Origin: Reticulitermes lucifugus
Lineage: Eukaryota; Arthropoda; Insecta; Blattodea; Rhinotermitidae
Assembly (NCBI GenBank): GCA_026260175.1
Contig: JAKCWW010003130.1
Coordinates: 271 to 34,131, forward strand
Direction: 5' to 3'
Length of the DNA: 33,861 nucleotides
A program made the position numbers and the translations under genes. Shown piece by piece: positions 1-30,862 of this stretch (its first letter is position 1; each line of letters begins with the position of its first letter). The notes below the pieces were generated by a model that saw only the letters and a program-made list of their open reading frames with translations, did not search any database and was not told the DNA's origin.

Positions 1-146
1 AAACCTTGACGAAACGAGGAGGCCCAGGCCCATATAGGGCTGTCGAGCCATAGGGAAAAAAAAATTTAGGGTTTCTAAACTAATAACTATTGTTTTCCAA
101 ATTAATAATTTATTTGTCATTACGGATCTACATATGGCCATCGAAA

Positions 147-6754
<6,608 letters not shown>

Positions 6755-7087
6755 TCGGAATTAACCACTACCACCTCTTTACATTTATTCTCTAACTGGT
6801 AATAGCCATCCCGGATTAGAGCTTGTAATAGGCTCATAGTGATCATCTGTGAACACAATCGAATGACGACTATCGAATTATTCGACTCTCGCGAGTTATC
6901 AAATAATACGAACGGATAGTGACATTATTCCCTTTCCACGTTGAAGTAAAATACCTAGTGATTGTGAGCATTTGTTCGAGGAATTTGTATGTTTTATAAG
7001 GCGATTTCAGTCTTTATAGACCCAAGGTAAGAGGGGATCGTAATGGCAAATGTATAAAGGTTATAGTTAATGATAATTGCTGAATGG

Positions 7088-7437
7088 TGTTATAGAGCGG
7101 TCAAGATGTTTGAGCGACAGAGCGTGCGAGACCGGCACCAACAGCCATTGGTTGCGGGTGGCGTGGGGGAGGAATGTCACGGAAACCATATATGACATAG
7201 TAGAGCAGACTAGACGGCACGTACTTGCGTCCTTATCAGGGGTTTCCACCCAGTGGACCGCGGATCAATATTCGCACCAATACCAGTTGGATGTGGCAGC
7301 AGATATAAGGTTGAAGCTTTCATTGCTTAGATACGTTTAACTTTCAATGGTGCGTTAATAAATAAAACATTTTCTTAGTTAATGTTAAACCAAAGGTCTT
7401 CGTTTTCCATTCTCCTGGAAAGCAACAATATTTGTAA
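7088..7437 (+). mobile_element. Possible solo LTR
   Basis: The segment starts TGTTATAGAGCGG and ends GGAAAGCAACA, so it has the TG...CA ends of an LTR. Inside is a TATA-like ATATAAGG at 7303-7310, followed about 50 bp later by overlapping AATAAA signals at 7357-7366, the TATA to poly(A) spacing seen in LTRs. It is visibly richer in CpG than its surroundings. I found no matching target-site duplication and no internal retroelement. It could instead be a short unknown exon: an 87-codon frame runs 7077-7340. Confidence 0.3.
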
Positions 7438-8699
7438 CTGTCTTGCGTTATCCGCTCAAATTAAGCGTGGCAGTACCCATGCAAGGCAGATCGATCTTGC
7501 CAAACTAATCTCCCAGTATCAAAAACAAAAATTTTCACAAATCTGCCTGATGTCATAGCAGGTTTTGAGGCCTTTCATGAAATTCTTTTTAAAGGAATTA
7601 CAGGTTGACCACTATTACTTCTCCATGACCCTGGAATTAAGGTTTCACGTTCAATATATTCCTTTTCAGAAGTACCTCAGGGGTGAACAAACTACCCGTT
7701 CACGTAAGTTCCATTAAAGGAAGTTCGGAGATATGTGCAATTTTTTTTTCTATATGCTGTTTGGGATGTAGGCGCATACATTTCTGAAATGCCCCAGACT
7801 GTGGTAAGAATACCAAATGAATTTTCAACAGTTGTTCTTGAGTGACTTAAGTTATAATTAAATATCTGTTTAATGGTGCCTCTTTCATATAATCCTGGTA
7901 GGACTTTAGGTTTTCTGTGAGACCAAATGCATTTTTCAGTGACAGTAACATACAGTGATTAAATATTTCTTGTAGGCAGTATGGTCAGAGCAGGAATATG
8001 TAGTTTCCCTTGTGTAAATCATGTGCCTAATGTGGAATGGTTGAAAACTCCATCAGAAATTCTTCTTTGCACTCCACAATCAATGTAACTGATAATTTAT
8101 ATCAACTAACACCAAAAGAACAACACATAATCCTTTTATAATTAAAATATGCAGTCCCACTGTGTCTGGGTTTCGCAGTTTGCGTCTGCTGCCCATCCAG
8201 CACAGTGACAAAGTTCCATGCCATCTCAACCCCTTTCATGACTTGTAGCCACTCATTAGCTGTGTGAAGTACCTAAAAGTCTTTAGAAGTCAGGATCATT
8301 TGCTAACTGTAAAATTTTTCCTTTTCAAGAAATAGCAGTTTCAGTTTATTTCTGAAGAACAATGTAAAAGTTATACAACAAAACATCATCTTTAATTTAT
8401 TTTTCATTTTCAGACTTCTGATGCAGCAGACACTGAATATGTACTCCCACAAAATCTAACCAATACATTGTTCATTCTCTTGCAAGTCTTCAGTTGCCCT
8501 AACCTACAGGGACTCCTCACTCAGAATTCCATTCCTTAGGCCATACTGCAGAATCCATCCAAGTCTATGGCATTGCATAACATTCTGTGAAATGTTAATT
8601 TGTTTATGGTGGTTAGCCCTTTTCCCAAACTCCAAGTTTAAGAACCACCCCTTGTCAGCTGTCCTGTTACCCACAACCCAAGAAAATGCCATGCTGAGG

Positions 8700-9100
8700 C
8701 AACAGGGACCCATGTAACATTCACTCCCTCTACCTCTTCCTCAGATTTATCATCTTCTCAGTTTACATTAGTGTAATGCATTTTTTCTTCCCTAACCCTC
8801 TTCATTCCTCCAACATTTCTTTAATTTTCACTGTGAACCTGCCAATTACTGCCCTTTGCATGACTACTGTTGCCAACTTATTTCTCCCACTCTTTTCTTC
8901 CTTATAGTGTTATTCATCTTTGTGCTTTCATTCCTTTCCCTTCCTCTTTCATCCAACTACACCTCCTCTGCTTCCAGTCCTTTTCAGTCCCTCTGCATCT
9001 GCCTTTTCCAGGGATCCTGGTTTGCATTTGTTTGCTCACAGCCCTGGTCCTAGACCTCCTTTCCTACATCCACAGTTTTATCCTGCATGGCTTACCCTCA
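8700..9100. repeat. Pyrimidine-rich low-complexity tract
   Basis: Long runs of C and T on the plus strand (purine-rich on the minus strand) with few A or G. All three plus frames stay open for 65-91 codons here only because C/T-rich DNA lacks stop codons; the translations are runs of S, F, L and P. Probably decayed repeat DNA. Confidence 0.5.
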
Positions 9101-9942
9101 ATTTAAGCAGTAGGTCCATGTTACACATTGGTGCCTCTGTACCATACCACACAGTGTCACATCTCAGCAGACATTTACCACTGCAAGATCTTTGAATCTC
9201 ACACCACATTCACCATCAAACTCTTGTGTAATGCACCCACCCTCACCTGCCTTAATCTCATCTTGCAAGTATGTCTTTCCATGTATGAAATATAAATTTA
9301 TCATGTATCTGAAATTTTATGACTATTATGAACTGTAATAGGAAGTCAGAATTTTAAACTTCAGTGCAATAATACAGCAGTTCGCAGAAGACACAAATTT
9401 CTTCCACAAATAATAAGAACAAATACAACTGTACTGTATTAATTTGCTGTTTTAAAGCTACTGACAGCGACAGTATACAAACATATTGTTAGTACTACAG
9501 TCCAAAAACTCCAAGCAACAGTGTCATTCTATGTAGGTTCTTGATTCAAAAGGCACGATAAACATTCTCATATCAGTACATGTGAAAGGAACTGTTGTAA
9601 ATATTTTTCTTCTACCATAAAACTAAAGAGCATAATCTGACTTTAGTACACTACTTACTTTTATTCAAAAATCAGTTAAACAAAAAAGTCACTTGGGCAA
9701 ATATCCAGTCTTCAAAACAAAAAATGTACCAGAAACACTGAACAAATTTAAAACAGTCTTTCATACCAAAATATTATGCACAAGCAATTAAATTAGGGAA
9801 GTGCTAATCATTCACACAGATCTTTCAATTTTATTAATCTTTTGCATGTGTACGTCAATATTTGTGGACTATTTCTGTAATTTATGTGCTAGGACATGCA
9901 ACGTGTATAATAGAGGAGGAACAATGATGATCCAGTGTTAAA

Positions 9943-11204
<1,262 letters not shown>

Positions 11205-11220
11205 TTCTTGCGAATGTAAC

Positions 11221-12387
11221 CTACAACAAAAGGAACACAATTTCACTTTTGAGCACTGTATCCTAAGAATGCAACGCAATTTAACAGGAGTATGTTAGCA
11301 TTCTCACATCTCTTAAATTTCAGTGCTGCAGACCAAATGAAAAACACGGGAAATACAAAACTCACCTACAGGTAACCAATCGGCAATACTAAATCCTCCG
11401 AAATTACACTATTACAATGTCACAAACCCGTGATACCAACATAACGCAGCCAATCCTATACATACGCTCCCCAGCTGCTATTTCCACTCAGGTCTCTCCA
11501 AAGCATCTCTCTGTTCCGTATTTAGTGGGTTAATCCTATGAGCTTCCGCATTTCCCATATATTGATTGTCTTTACTACAGGTGATAATAAAAGCTTTTAC
11601 AAACACCTAAGTGAAAACCGCACACAACCTGAAGAGAAAATTGCAAGGGGTACTTTTACGCATCGCCACAGATGAAGTAGTACCTTCTCGGGGTTACGAC
11701 TAAGCCACCAAGTCAACCTTCGCTATTTTTCTATATTTTATTTACAAGTAACCTTTGTCCTATTTACTGGCATACACGTTTCGATTTGAACTATTGTATC
11801 ATACACACAGTCATTTGTAGGATATTTGCCCTCGCTGTGCTATTTACACGTTCAGCAAATGTCGCCGTTGTTATACTGACAATAACGTGTGTTGAAAAGT
11901 AACATTGTCCAGACCAAATAGTGTTGAAATTTTATTTTAGGGTTTTCCAAATATTTTTCAAAGTGGCTGATTACTAACCGATATAAAACCAGTGTTGTCA
12001 ATACTTTTTAGTACTGTATCACCTGCCGTGATTGTGAATACACTATATTGGCCATACCGCTAGTATTTATGTGGTCCCAATATTTTGCTTTATACGTGAT
12101 TACCAAGATCTGCTCTACTGGAATGCTTCTTTAAGGTATCAGTTCTCACTTTAGTTCTCAAATTATAATAATAAAAATAATAATGCAGTGTGTGACAAAT
12201 TATTCGTAATCATAAAAATGCAGAAGACACAATTCGCCAGGAAGTGTGAAAACGTTTCTGCGACTGAATTATAGAAAGTAATTTTAAAAACATTTTCCAA
12301 ATAGTTATACCGGTTACTAAGCCACTATACGTTCTTTTTATACTTTACGTCAGATTTTGTGGCTTATGTTGCAGCGCTGTCAGCATG
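11221..12387. other. ELOC 5' region, no other gene seen
   Basis: Contains the likely ELOC untranslated exon (ending at 11366) and promoter region. Beyond about 11700 I recognise nothing; no TATA box or other element stands out. Confidence 0.5.
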
Positions 12388-12807
12388 TCAAACAGTGTAG
12401 GGTCTATGGTAGGATGATTGGTGAATGATGAATTGAAAGGGATTAGAAAGAGAGAGTCTGTAGTGTAACATTGGTAACATCCTAGCATTTACCTCAAGGG
12501 GTTGAAGAAAACCAAGAAAACCGGCGAGTGTGGCCAATGCGCCGCCCGTGATTGGAACAAGCAGCTGACAAGTAGTGTACAGCAAAATGAACTGCACAGT
12601 ATTTAGAAAATATTTTGAACGTGTACAGTCGAAATGATCTCTCTCCATTGATGGCAACAGTGATGACATTCCAACAGATTGCTCAACATGTGGTAAAACA
12701 CCAGCGCGAAGTACGCCGTGTTTTGTAGCGTTCAAACCCGGTGTACGAAAGGCTTCGTTCACACTAGAAAGAAAATTATGTTCGAGACACGTTCGCACAC
12801 GTTTCAT
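12388..12807 (-). CDS. Unrecognised 139-codon ORF, possibly a first exon
   Basis: I do not recognise this protein. The frame opens with ATG in a fair context (CGGAATGA), is open for 139 codons in AT-rich DNA, and contains more CpG than its flanks. The product has a basic start (MKRVRTCLEHNF) and, at about residues 71-101, a hydrophobic stretch able to span a membrane (FILLYTTCQLLVPITGGALA, continuing to LGFLQ). A GTAAAT donor follows LQPLE at about 12492, so the real exon may end there. It starts within 200 bp of a likely GALE 5' untranslated exon on the other strand, so a shared divergent promoter is possible. It could also be a chance frame. Confidence 0.35.
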   Translation of the reverse strand: MKRVRTCLEHNFLSSVNEAFRTPGLNATKHGVLRAGVLPHVEQSVGMSSLLPSMERDHFDCTRSKYFLNTVQFILLYTTCQLLVPITGGALATLAGFLGFLQPLEVNARMLPMLHYRLSLSNPFQFIIHQSSYHRPYTV

Positions 12808-12849
12808 TCCGCCACGTATATATACAGTGCTTACGTAAAGAGACCTCGA

Positions 12850-12990
12850 TGTGATAATGAGTTCGGAGATAAGAAACGGGTTGGTTATTAAATGCTTTAG
12901 TGTGCTCGTCTCTTTACGCTTCCTTCTTTTACAAGAACCTGTTGTATTTAGCGGTTGTCACCGGTAATCTGACCTAGTCGTGTTGCTCAG
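12850..12990 (+). other. GALE: Likely GALE 5' untranslated exon
   Basis: The first coding exon of GALE begins two bases after a good acceptor (TTATATTTAG at 16451), so an upstream non-coding exon must exist. The best donor upstream is CAG|GTAAGA at 12990/12991, in a segment richer in CpG than its surroundings. The 5' limit given is only a guess. This implies an intron of about 3.5 kb (12991-16451). Confidence 0.4.
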
Positions 12991-15900
12991 GTAAGAAGGC
13001 TAGCATTTTAAATCGCACTATAAAGTTCGTAGGTGGAATGTTTTGTATAAATTACGTTTGTTTTATTCAGGTATACTGTAGGTGTGGCTGTCATCAGTCC
13101 TGAGACCTCATAACTTGTAATCTGACGTTTTATTAGATTATGAATTGTTTCAGGAAATAGAATTACCAGACTAGAAGGGTGGCTGGGTCGACATTACAAA
13201 GATATGCCATGGACATGAAGGATAAACTGTTAGTGAAATAAACATGAAATAAATGGAAGCATGCACTTTCATGTTGCAAATGTTATAGGAATTACAATAC
13301 CAAACTTCATTTTAGAGCCTTCAGTGTAAGAAAAATACAAAAGTGCCACCAATTTATAGAAAAACATTTTTTTTATTATTATTATTTGCATGTGCTTGTC
13401 TTGCTTGTCATTACATGTACCAAGATATGAGTTACATTCGATAATGAAGGCTGTTGCAGAATTATTTTGCTATAAGAAGTAATGGACATATTGTAAGAAA
13501 GTCCTCTGGCAGTAAAATATAACATGCAGGTGATACTGTTCAACTTCCATGTTATGTTAACAAGGAAATTCCACACTTTTGAAGTATCTGAGGGGATGGA
13601 AATAAGTATATAACAATGGAATTAATTACCCACTGAAAGTCAGTTTTGTTGCTGCTTTTTTTAGTTGACTATGTGCTTTGAACAACAGCCTTAGGAACAG
13701 CTAGCTAGCTGACAGGATTGATGGATTGACTGGGTGAGGTTGGATTGGATTCAGCTGCATTGGATTAAATTATGCACTCTGTGGATTGTGGTTACTTAGT
13801 ACGTGGAACAAGTCGGTATGCAGATGAAGATAAGTAGGTCAATGTATAAGAAACACAAGACACATGATGAACTTAATTTTGCATAAATGAGAAATTCCTT
13901 ATAATTATTCCACAGTATATATGAAGATTCTGTACATAATAAGCTTATCTTAAGTATGCAATATTCACAGAGTCATCAGCAGAGTAGAAGGTTCATGACA
14001 GAAGCAGTTTTTTAATGCCAGTTAAAATTGTCTTTGTTGCAAAGTGGATGACTCATAAGACAAGTAGTCTTATGTTAAAATGGAGTTCTTTACTCCATTT
14101 GGATTGAAGATCAACATCCAAGGAGAGTGCATATTCAGAGAGCCAAAAGTTTATTCAAAGATCTGGAATTATAGCTGGAGTAGAGTTCATAAGAGGGTGA
14201 AAATTCCAAAGCCAGTGAAAGTTGGTTTGGGCAGTATCAGGCTCGAGCTAACAACCTTTACAGCATAATGCTGAAAGGGGAGACAGCTAATGGAGACACT
14301 GCTGCAGCAGAGCTTTTCCAGGATGAGTTTTCTTTTTCGTGTCATTTTCATTTAGTGTGATATTGTTTTTTCTGCAGTTTACTGCTAAAGTGGTGTATAA
14401 TGTATGTAAGATGGTACAATGTGTAGTGCAATAACTTATCTCTAGCACTTAAACATGTTCTTGTGGAAAATAGTACCCTGATATGCATCACTTTATTTTG
14501 AGTTGTTTTTTCAAGTAACCTAACCTTCACAGAGTAGAGGTGCAGATATGTTTGTTCCCTTATAAAAATTCCCTTACCAGTGAACACGAGTATCATTTGT
14601 CAGGAATGGAACTGAAGAGAGTTATGTAGACTACAAGCACAAGTGGGTACGTGTAAATGAGGATGGTTGCCAGCAGCTAGCAAAGAAGCAGACATGCCAA
14701 GTGGATATTCTGGTGGTTATACGGCAAGATGGGTGGCAGTTTTCACTGAAATTCAAACACTTGCCACCTCACGTGATTGCAGTATTTGCACTTCCCTCCC
14801 CCCTCAGAATCACACATTTTCACCACCACTGTTGGAAGTAGGCCTTTTGACCATGTACACAGATATTGCCATGTCTGGGAACTTGGTTGGAAATCATTTT
14901 GACTTGCAGTATGATGCATTGAATATCTTCAAGGCATTCAGAATGAAATCCTCTTTAGTTTCCAGAACATGATCAGGTTGCATGTTGGCAGTCAGTTGAA
15001 TGTAGTTTGTAGAGGAAGGGGGGGGGAGATGGAAACAGAGGCCAAAAACTACATGGGAAGGCACATTGTTGTGATACAAAATTCACTTGACTGACCAATG
15101 TTTTGATTGTTTCAACAAAGTTTTCTGCCATAAGCATTAAAAAATGTGAAGACAGAATGGCTGGTTTGAATGTTTGGGTCATAAGACATAAATTACTACG
15201 TATTCTCATTTACTACCTCACTGAGAACAATTTGTCTATGTTAAAAAAAAAGTATTTGAAGTCTGTTAGGGAATAATTGCTGTTTATTGTGAGCACTGTA
15301 TGAAACACATACACTAGGTGGGCAAAAAGCAGAGATTTGTAATGTGTATTAAAGCAGGTGGTACATATCATAACCACTGTCTTTGACCCTTTAAATTTTT
15401 GGTGTCTACTATTTGTACCAGTACATTTAACATTCAGATGATGTGCTTCGCCCCATAGAATGTACTGATGCATTTCTAATGATTGTCGCAATAAGCAGTG
15501 ATTATTTTCTTATGCAGCATTAACAGGTTTATTTTATAAAATACAGACCTGTGACGTAGAAACTGAATCTTTAAACATAATTTATATTAATTTTAGTCTC
15601 TGAAAGGTTATGTGATCCCAGAGTATTGTTGCAGTAATCTGTGTGGTCTTGGCATTTATTTTTTGACAATAAACAAAATGCTGCAACCACAAAAACTGAA
15701 TCCCATTGACAGTTTGACACACAACTGCCAAATTGTATGTTCACATGATGAAACATGCTCCTGTCCACCAGTGTTGCCATTTGCTGCACAGAAAGCTTTC
15801 ACCTGGTTATTTGTAAGGCCTTTTATAGACACCAATGGATTGTTTTCTGGAATTGTATGAATATAATGCCGCTGGAGGTTTCCTGTACTTACACCTTTCA

Positions 15901-16451
15901 ATTTCCTGCCATAAGCAGTATTAACATGGGGACTGTGCAAACTGGGAGGTAAGAACAGTAATGCTGCCCTTGACTATGAAATTTTATATTTTGAAAGTAC
16001 ACAGTTACTGTCTTAAATGTTTTAATAGTATATAACATGATAATTAAGTTAAATATTTTCTGTGACAGTGAACACTGATGAATAATTGTAATGTGCCATA
16101 ACATTTGAAATTTACCATGCCCAGTTGTGCGTAATCACTCCAGTCACATGTGCTTTAAGTTATTGTTTTAAAATATACTTTACAAAATTTGAACTACCTT
16201 AGGTTCTTTGGTGTTTTTCTGCAGTATATTCCTACTCATTAAATGGGTTGATGGTTCTTTATGGTTACTGCATGGTATAACTTTCCTGCATATTTTTATT
16301 TTGGTGTGCAAACACATGGTAGAACTTTGACATTTATTTATAATACTTTGGTTCACAATTGTCCTGGAATATGATTATCCATTTTCAGAAACCTTTCACA
16401 AGAAGATCATGATTTGCAAGTGGACTTTATGTATTTATTTCTTATATTTAG
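12991..16451. other. Proposed GALE 5' intron
   Basis: Apart from the Tigger scrap I see no gene. Several 60-94 codon frames occur on both strands but none has recognisable content. A G-run lies at about 15018-15026. Confidence 0.4.
14165..14335 (+). pseudogene. Tigger/pogo transposase fragment
   Basis: With a few stops ignored, one plus frame reads ASESWFGQYQARANN, then LYSIMLKGETANGDTAAAEL, then FQDEF. This resembles the end of the CENP-B-type DNA-binding region of Tigger transposases, where SxxWFxRFKARxN is followed by a SGEAASAD-like stretch. Only about 55 residues are recognisable. It lies inside the proposed first GALE intron and shows that pogo-type elements were once active here. Confidence 0.5.
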
Positions 16452-16453
16452 AC

Positions 16454-27594
<11,141 letters not shown>

Positions 27595-27785
27595 AAGGCT
27601 ACTGGGTTTGAAGTTTAATGGGTATTTGTGAAACAGTACAATTGAAGTTGCTTGCCTTAATTAACCATCCAGTAATCACTGTAATCATTAGAAGTGCCTG
27701 TCTGTTCTTGTTCATTTCTGCATCAGTGGAACATGACTGCTGGCAATATGATAGCAAAACCAATGAGGTACGCCTTTCATGATTC

Positions 27786-27922
27786 TTATTTCAGATCCGA
27801 CTTGCTTTAACAACCATTCTTAGGTGTCATAGTACTATTATAGGAAGATTTCAAGACCTATAATAGTACTATGATCCCTGAGGATGGTTGTTAAACCAAA
27901 ACATGTCAGATCTTAAAATAAC
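27786..27922. mobile_element. Short fold-back (hairpin) element
   Basis: Left arm about 27786-27844 and right arm about 27856-27922 pair around an 11 bp loop (AAGATTTCAAG). The inner part is perfect (GTACTATTATAGG against CCTATAATAGTAC); the outer part pairs GGATCTGA-like ends and TTATTT against AAATAA. No coding capacity. The right arm holds a hammerhead-like relic. Confidence 0.8.
27878..27907 (+). ncRNA. Decayed hammerhead-like motif in the hairpin element
   Basis: CTGAGGA, T, stem II GGTT-GTTA-AACC, then AAAAC, ATGTC. G12 of the core is A here (CAAAA instead of CGAAA), which should inactivate it. The ACATGT palindrome and GUC site are kept, and a short GATC/GATC stem I is possible. The inverted left arm carries a more decayed version. 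Confidence 0.4.
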
Positions 27923-27934
27923 TGACAAAAAGTA

Positions 27935-28205
27935 TGTCTGTGGCACTTTGGGGAAGAGGAGAGGTGCATAGTTTTTTGTGGGGAAACCTGAGGCAAAGAG
28001 ACCACTTGGAAGACCTAGGCATAGATGGGAGGATCATTTTAAAATGGATTATAAGTGGGATGGGGGGCATGCACTGGATTGATCTGGCTCAGGATATGGA
28101 CAAGTGGCAGGCTGTTGTGAATGTGGTAATGAATCTCCAGGTTTCATAAAATGCAGGGAATTTCTTGACTGGCTGAGGGCCTGTTAGCTTCTTAAGAAGT
28201 ACTCT
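27935..28205 (+). pseudogene. LINE ORF C-terminal tail relic, copy 2
   Basis: Same family as 17750-18055, better kept: a GKPEAKRPLG-like start, LGIDGRIILKWIISGMGGMH, then WIDLAQDMDKWQAVVNVVMN, then LQVS and a stop, followed by the usual GCAGGGAATTTCTTGACTGG. No functional protein is possible. Confidence 0.65.
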
Positions 28206-28413
28206 GCTCCATTAAGTTAGTTTGTTATGAAAAGTGTACCCTGTTGGTTTTACTGTCTTCTTATACTGGTGTACATGGTAATAATTTGTTATAATAATGC
28301 CAGCATTTTTTACATTAGATTTAGATGCATGGAAATTTTTTAATATAAAAAATGTGTACCTGTTCAACATTTACTGCTGTGGAGTGAGGTATATTTAACA
28401 GTGAACAGTTGGC

Positions 28414-28428
28414 TGTGTGTGTGTGTGT
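28414..28428. repeat. (TG)n microsatellite
   Basis: Seven TG repeats. The plus frame running through it (VCVCVC) is an artefact of the repeat. Confidence 0.8.
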
Positions 28429-29552
28429 TTGTATTTATTCACTCATACAAGTAAACTGTCCTGTGTTCTTTACCAGTTCCTGTGTAATAGGAGAGTACTT
28501 AAAACTAACCACAGGCTATGAAGTCAAAGTTAGTCAGTTCTGCCACATTTATCTTGCTGTAACTGCAGCCAAGTACAACGGACATAGTCATTGTTATTTA
28601 ATGTAGTACAAAATCATGTTTTATTAGTTCAGATTAGGGGATTGTGTTTTGTTAAATTTTATGGTTTCAGTTGTTATATGTGCCAGAGGCAACTGCATGT
28701 ACCTTATGCTTCAAGTTGAATTTTGCTTTATCATGGTTAACAGAGTTTATTTTGAATATGAATTTTGACTTTCCAAGATGAGTCGCATTATCAGCTCTTA
28801 ATATCTTGAATTTGGTTCCTGTGTCTTCAGTTCCTAGATAAGTTATATTAGTTTTTGACCTTTTGGATTTGGTTTGTTTACTCAACTGCTCAAAATGAGA
28901 TGTTTATAGGGAAAGCCACTCTGTGACATGCTAAATCAGAGTTGCTCAAATTCAGATGTTTAAAATTACGTTCTGTTCTTTTTAATTAATATGTATCTTT
29001 TTTAGAGTAGGACTAATTTAATCGTTGCCCAGTAATAAAAAAGTTTACCCAACTTCGAAAGTCTATGACCTGATGTGCATCTTGGGCACAGAGGATGTTT
29101 GTAGTTTGATGATATTGGCTTTGTGTTTATACATGTTATGTTTTGTTAATTGTATTTTGATGCATTAAAGCAGACCAAACAGCATAATAACTGCCCTTAT
29201 GTAAACAATAGATTTTTGTGACAGTGATGTCCTACATACTGTTGTGTGATATTATATGGCTGATTTTCTGTCCTGCCTATACAGTGTTATATTGTACCAT
29301 TTTTGTCTTTTATTTCTTCAAACTGAAGTTCAAGACTTATTTATTGCTGTCCATACTGCAGATATATGTGAAACATGTTGCATTACATGAGATTAAGTTA
29401 TAAGATATACATATGTGTCCTTTGTTGCATCTTTATCCTTAACTGCAGTCCTGTCGTATGGGCTGCCATAATATTAATGTATTACTCCACATTCCCTTCA
29501 GTCCAAATGAAGTAGCCATCTGAAATTTGAAGTTAAGCCACTTGATTCGGTG

Positions 29553-29935
29553 TCTATACCATATATGAAGGACATTTCCGAAATGTTTAAACATATAGGG
29601 AATTGATATATCAGGGCTGCCTTCAAAACAAAACATACCTTTAGAACCTGTCATATGAGAACTAGACTTGTAAGTGCTTCACAGGAAATGGCATATTGTG
29701 TAAAGGTCGGAGAAGGTATGTTGGAGCAGCAAGCAGACCATTATCTGTGTGATTGGAGGAGCATAGGCAGAATTTGAAAGTCATCCAGAAAAGTCTAGTT
29801 TGACCCAACATACCTTTGAAGAAGGACATCAGATCTGCTGGAGTCAAGCTAAGATTTTACAAACTGAAAGAAAGAGTGTATATAGATAATACAAGAGCAG
29901 CTCACATGACGTATATGATAAGTCCTATCAGTCGG
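29553..29935 (+). pseudogene. Penelope-like element: RT end and GIY-YIG endonuclease relic
   Basis: With stops and one frameshift bridged, the plus strand reads SIPYMKDISEMFKHIGN, AAFKTKHTFRTCHMRTRL, then GRRYVGAASRPLSV, LEEHRQNLKV, KSLV, KLRFYKLKERVYIDN and RAAHMTYMISPISR. This is the order at the end of Penelope-like proteins: the LPYVKG...F+T+HTLR segment, the CG+SYIGET-type GIY-YIG start, the R..EH..N stretch and a final KE.AHM...PISQ. The element is dead and 5'-truncated. It matters because Penelope-like elements are known carriers of minimal hammerhead ribozymes and the best such motif lies 2.4 kb upstream. Confidence 0.7.
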
Positions 29936-30189
29936 TGAATCTATAATTTTCACCCATTTGGTTACTTGCGATTAGTAAGGATGTGAAAAATGATGTAGAA
30001 GTACATCATGATTTTTTGTAGTTCATCCATTGGAGTTCTTGTGTGTTTTAACGTGGCTACCACATAGATTTAGAGTTTCGTTCATAGATGACATTGGTGA
30101 TAACATAAATTGTACAAATGCAAATTTGAGGTTTGTGTTGTGTTTTGTGTTTAATCCAGTTTGTGCTTTTGGCTTTTTTATGGTTTTAA

Positions 30190-30357
30190 CCCTTTGGCAC
30201 TGGAATTAAATGCCTGATGTGATCTGCAGAAGACTGCAGGATCCCAGAATTTGAAGGGCTGCATAAGAGTAGTCATAATTTGCCATCGGCAGCAGCTGAC
30301 ATTCGGCATTTTGATTGCGTTGCATGTTACAGATCTGTAACATTTGGAATCAGATGG
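30190..30357 (+). mobile_element. piggyBac-type MITE, copy B
   Basis: Begins TTAA|CCCTTTGGCACTGG and ends CAGATGG|TTAG; 168 bp, same orientation and clearly alignable with copy A at 4410-4580. Its left end (CCCTTTGGCA) is closer to the inferred original terminus than that of copy A. Non-autonomous. Confidence 0.7.
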
Positions 30358-30681
30358 TTAGTTATGTTGTCAGACGAGTTTTTCTTTTTATAGTATTTGA
30401 ATTGGGTTGACAGTGGTGCTCAGAGACTGAGAGTAGCTCTGTCTAAGGGGTCAACCAGATAGGCTTACGCCTCAGGATGGAATTCAATTCAACTTTATTC
30501 AATTCAAGCAGAGCCGGCTTCAGAAATGTATTGTTTTAACTGTGTAACAGACGATAGACATGAAAGACAAATGCTTCTGAATATTACAAGATCACTATCA
30601 TAGCCCTGTATAATTCAGTTGTTGGTTTGTGTGTATCCATGTGTATCATCAAATAATCTTGTTTCTGCATTGATGTTTTGT

Positions 30682-30862
30682 AGAAAAGTGCTTTTGATGG
30701 AGTACACCAGGATAAACTATGGTTAGTTATGGAAGAGAAGGGCTGACCAGTACATTTCATTAAAATAATGCTGAGTATGCATCATAATACAGATTCATTA
30801 ATGCCAACAAGCAGTGAAGAAGCAGTAAGCTGGCAAACACCAATTCGTGAATGAAACCACCT
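30682..30862 (+). pseudogene. LINE reverse transcriptase fragment
   Basis: The plus frame reads KSAFDGVHQDKLWLVMEEKG, a stop, then PVHFIKIMLSMHHNTDSLMP. This matches the RT palm block with the first catalytic aspartate (KAFDxVxxxKLWxxLxxxGxPxHLI) of non-LTR elements. The frame is lost soon after. Only about 60 residues remain. Confidence 0.6.

Larger units (their letters stand above)
6755..9942. other. Intergenic region between FARS2 and ELOC
   Basis: This 3.2 kb holds the FARS2 promoter and 5' untranslated DNA (6755 onward), a CpG-rich LTR-like segment at 7088-7437, and a pyrimidine-rich tract at about 8700-9100 that opens several overlapping plus frames. The ELOC 3' untranslated region should end somewhere in 9600-9942. 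I recognise no protein gene here. Confidence 0.55.

Noticed and set aside
8856..9195. Three overlapping plus-strand ORFs of 65-91 codons
   Set aside because: They are open in all three frames at once because the DNA is pyrimidine-rich; the translations are low-complexity S/F/L/P.
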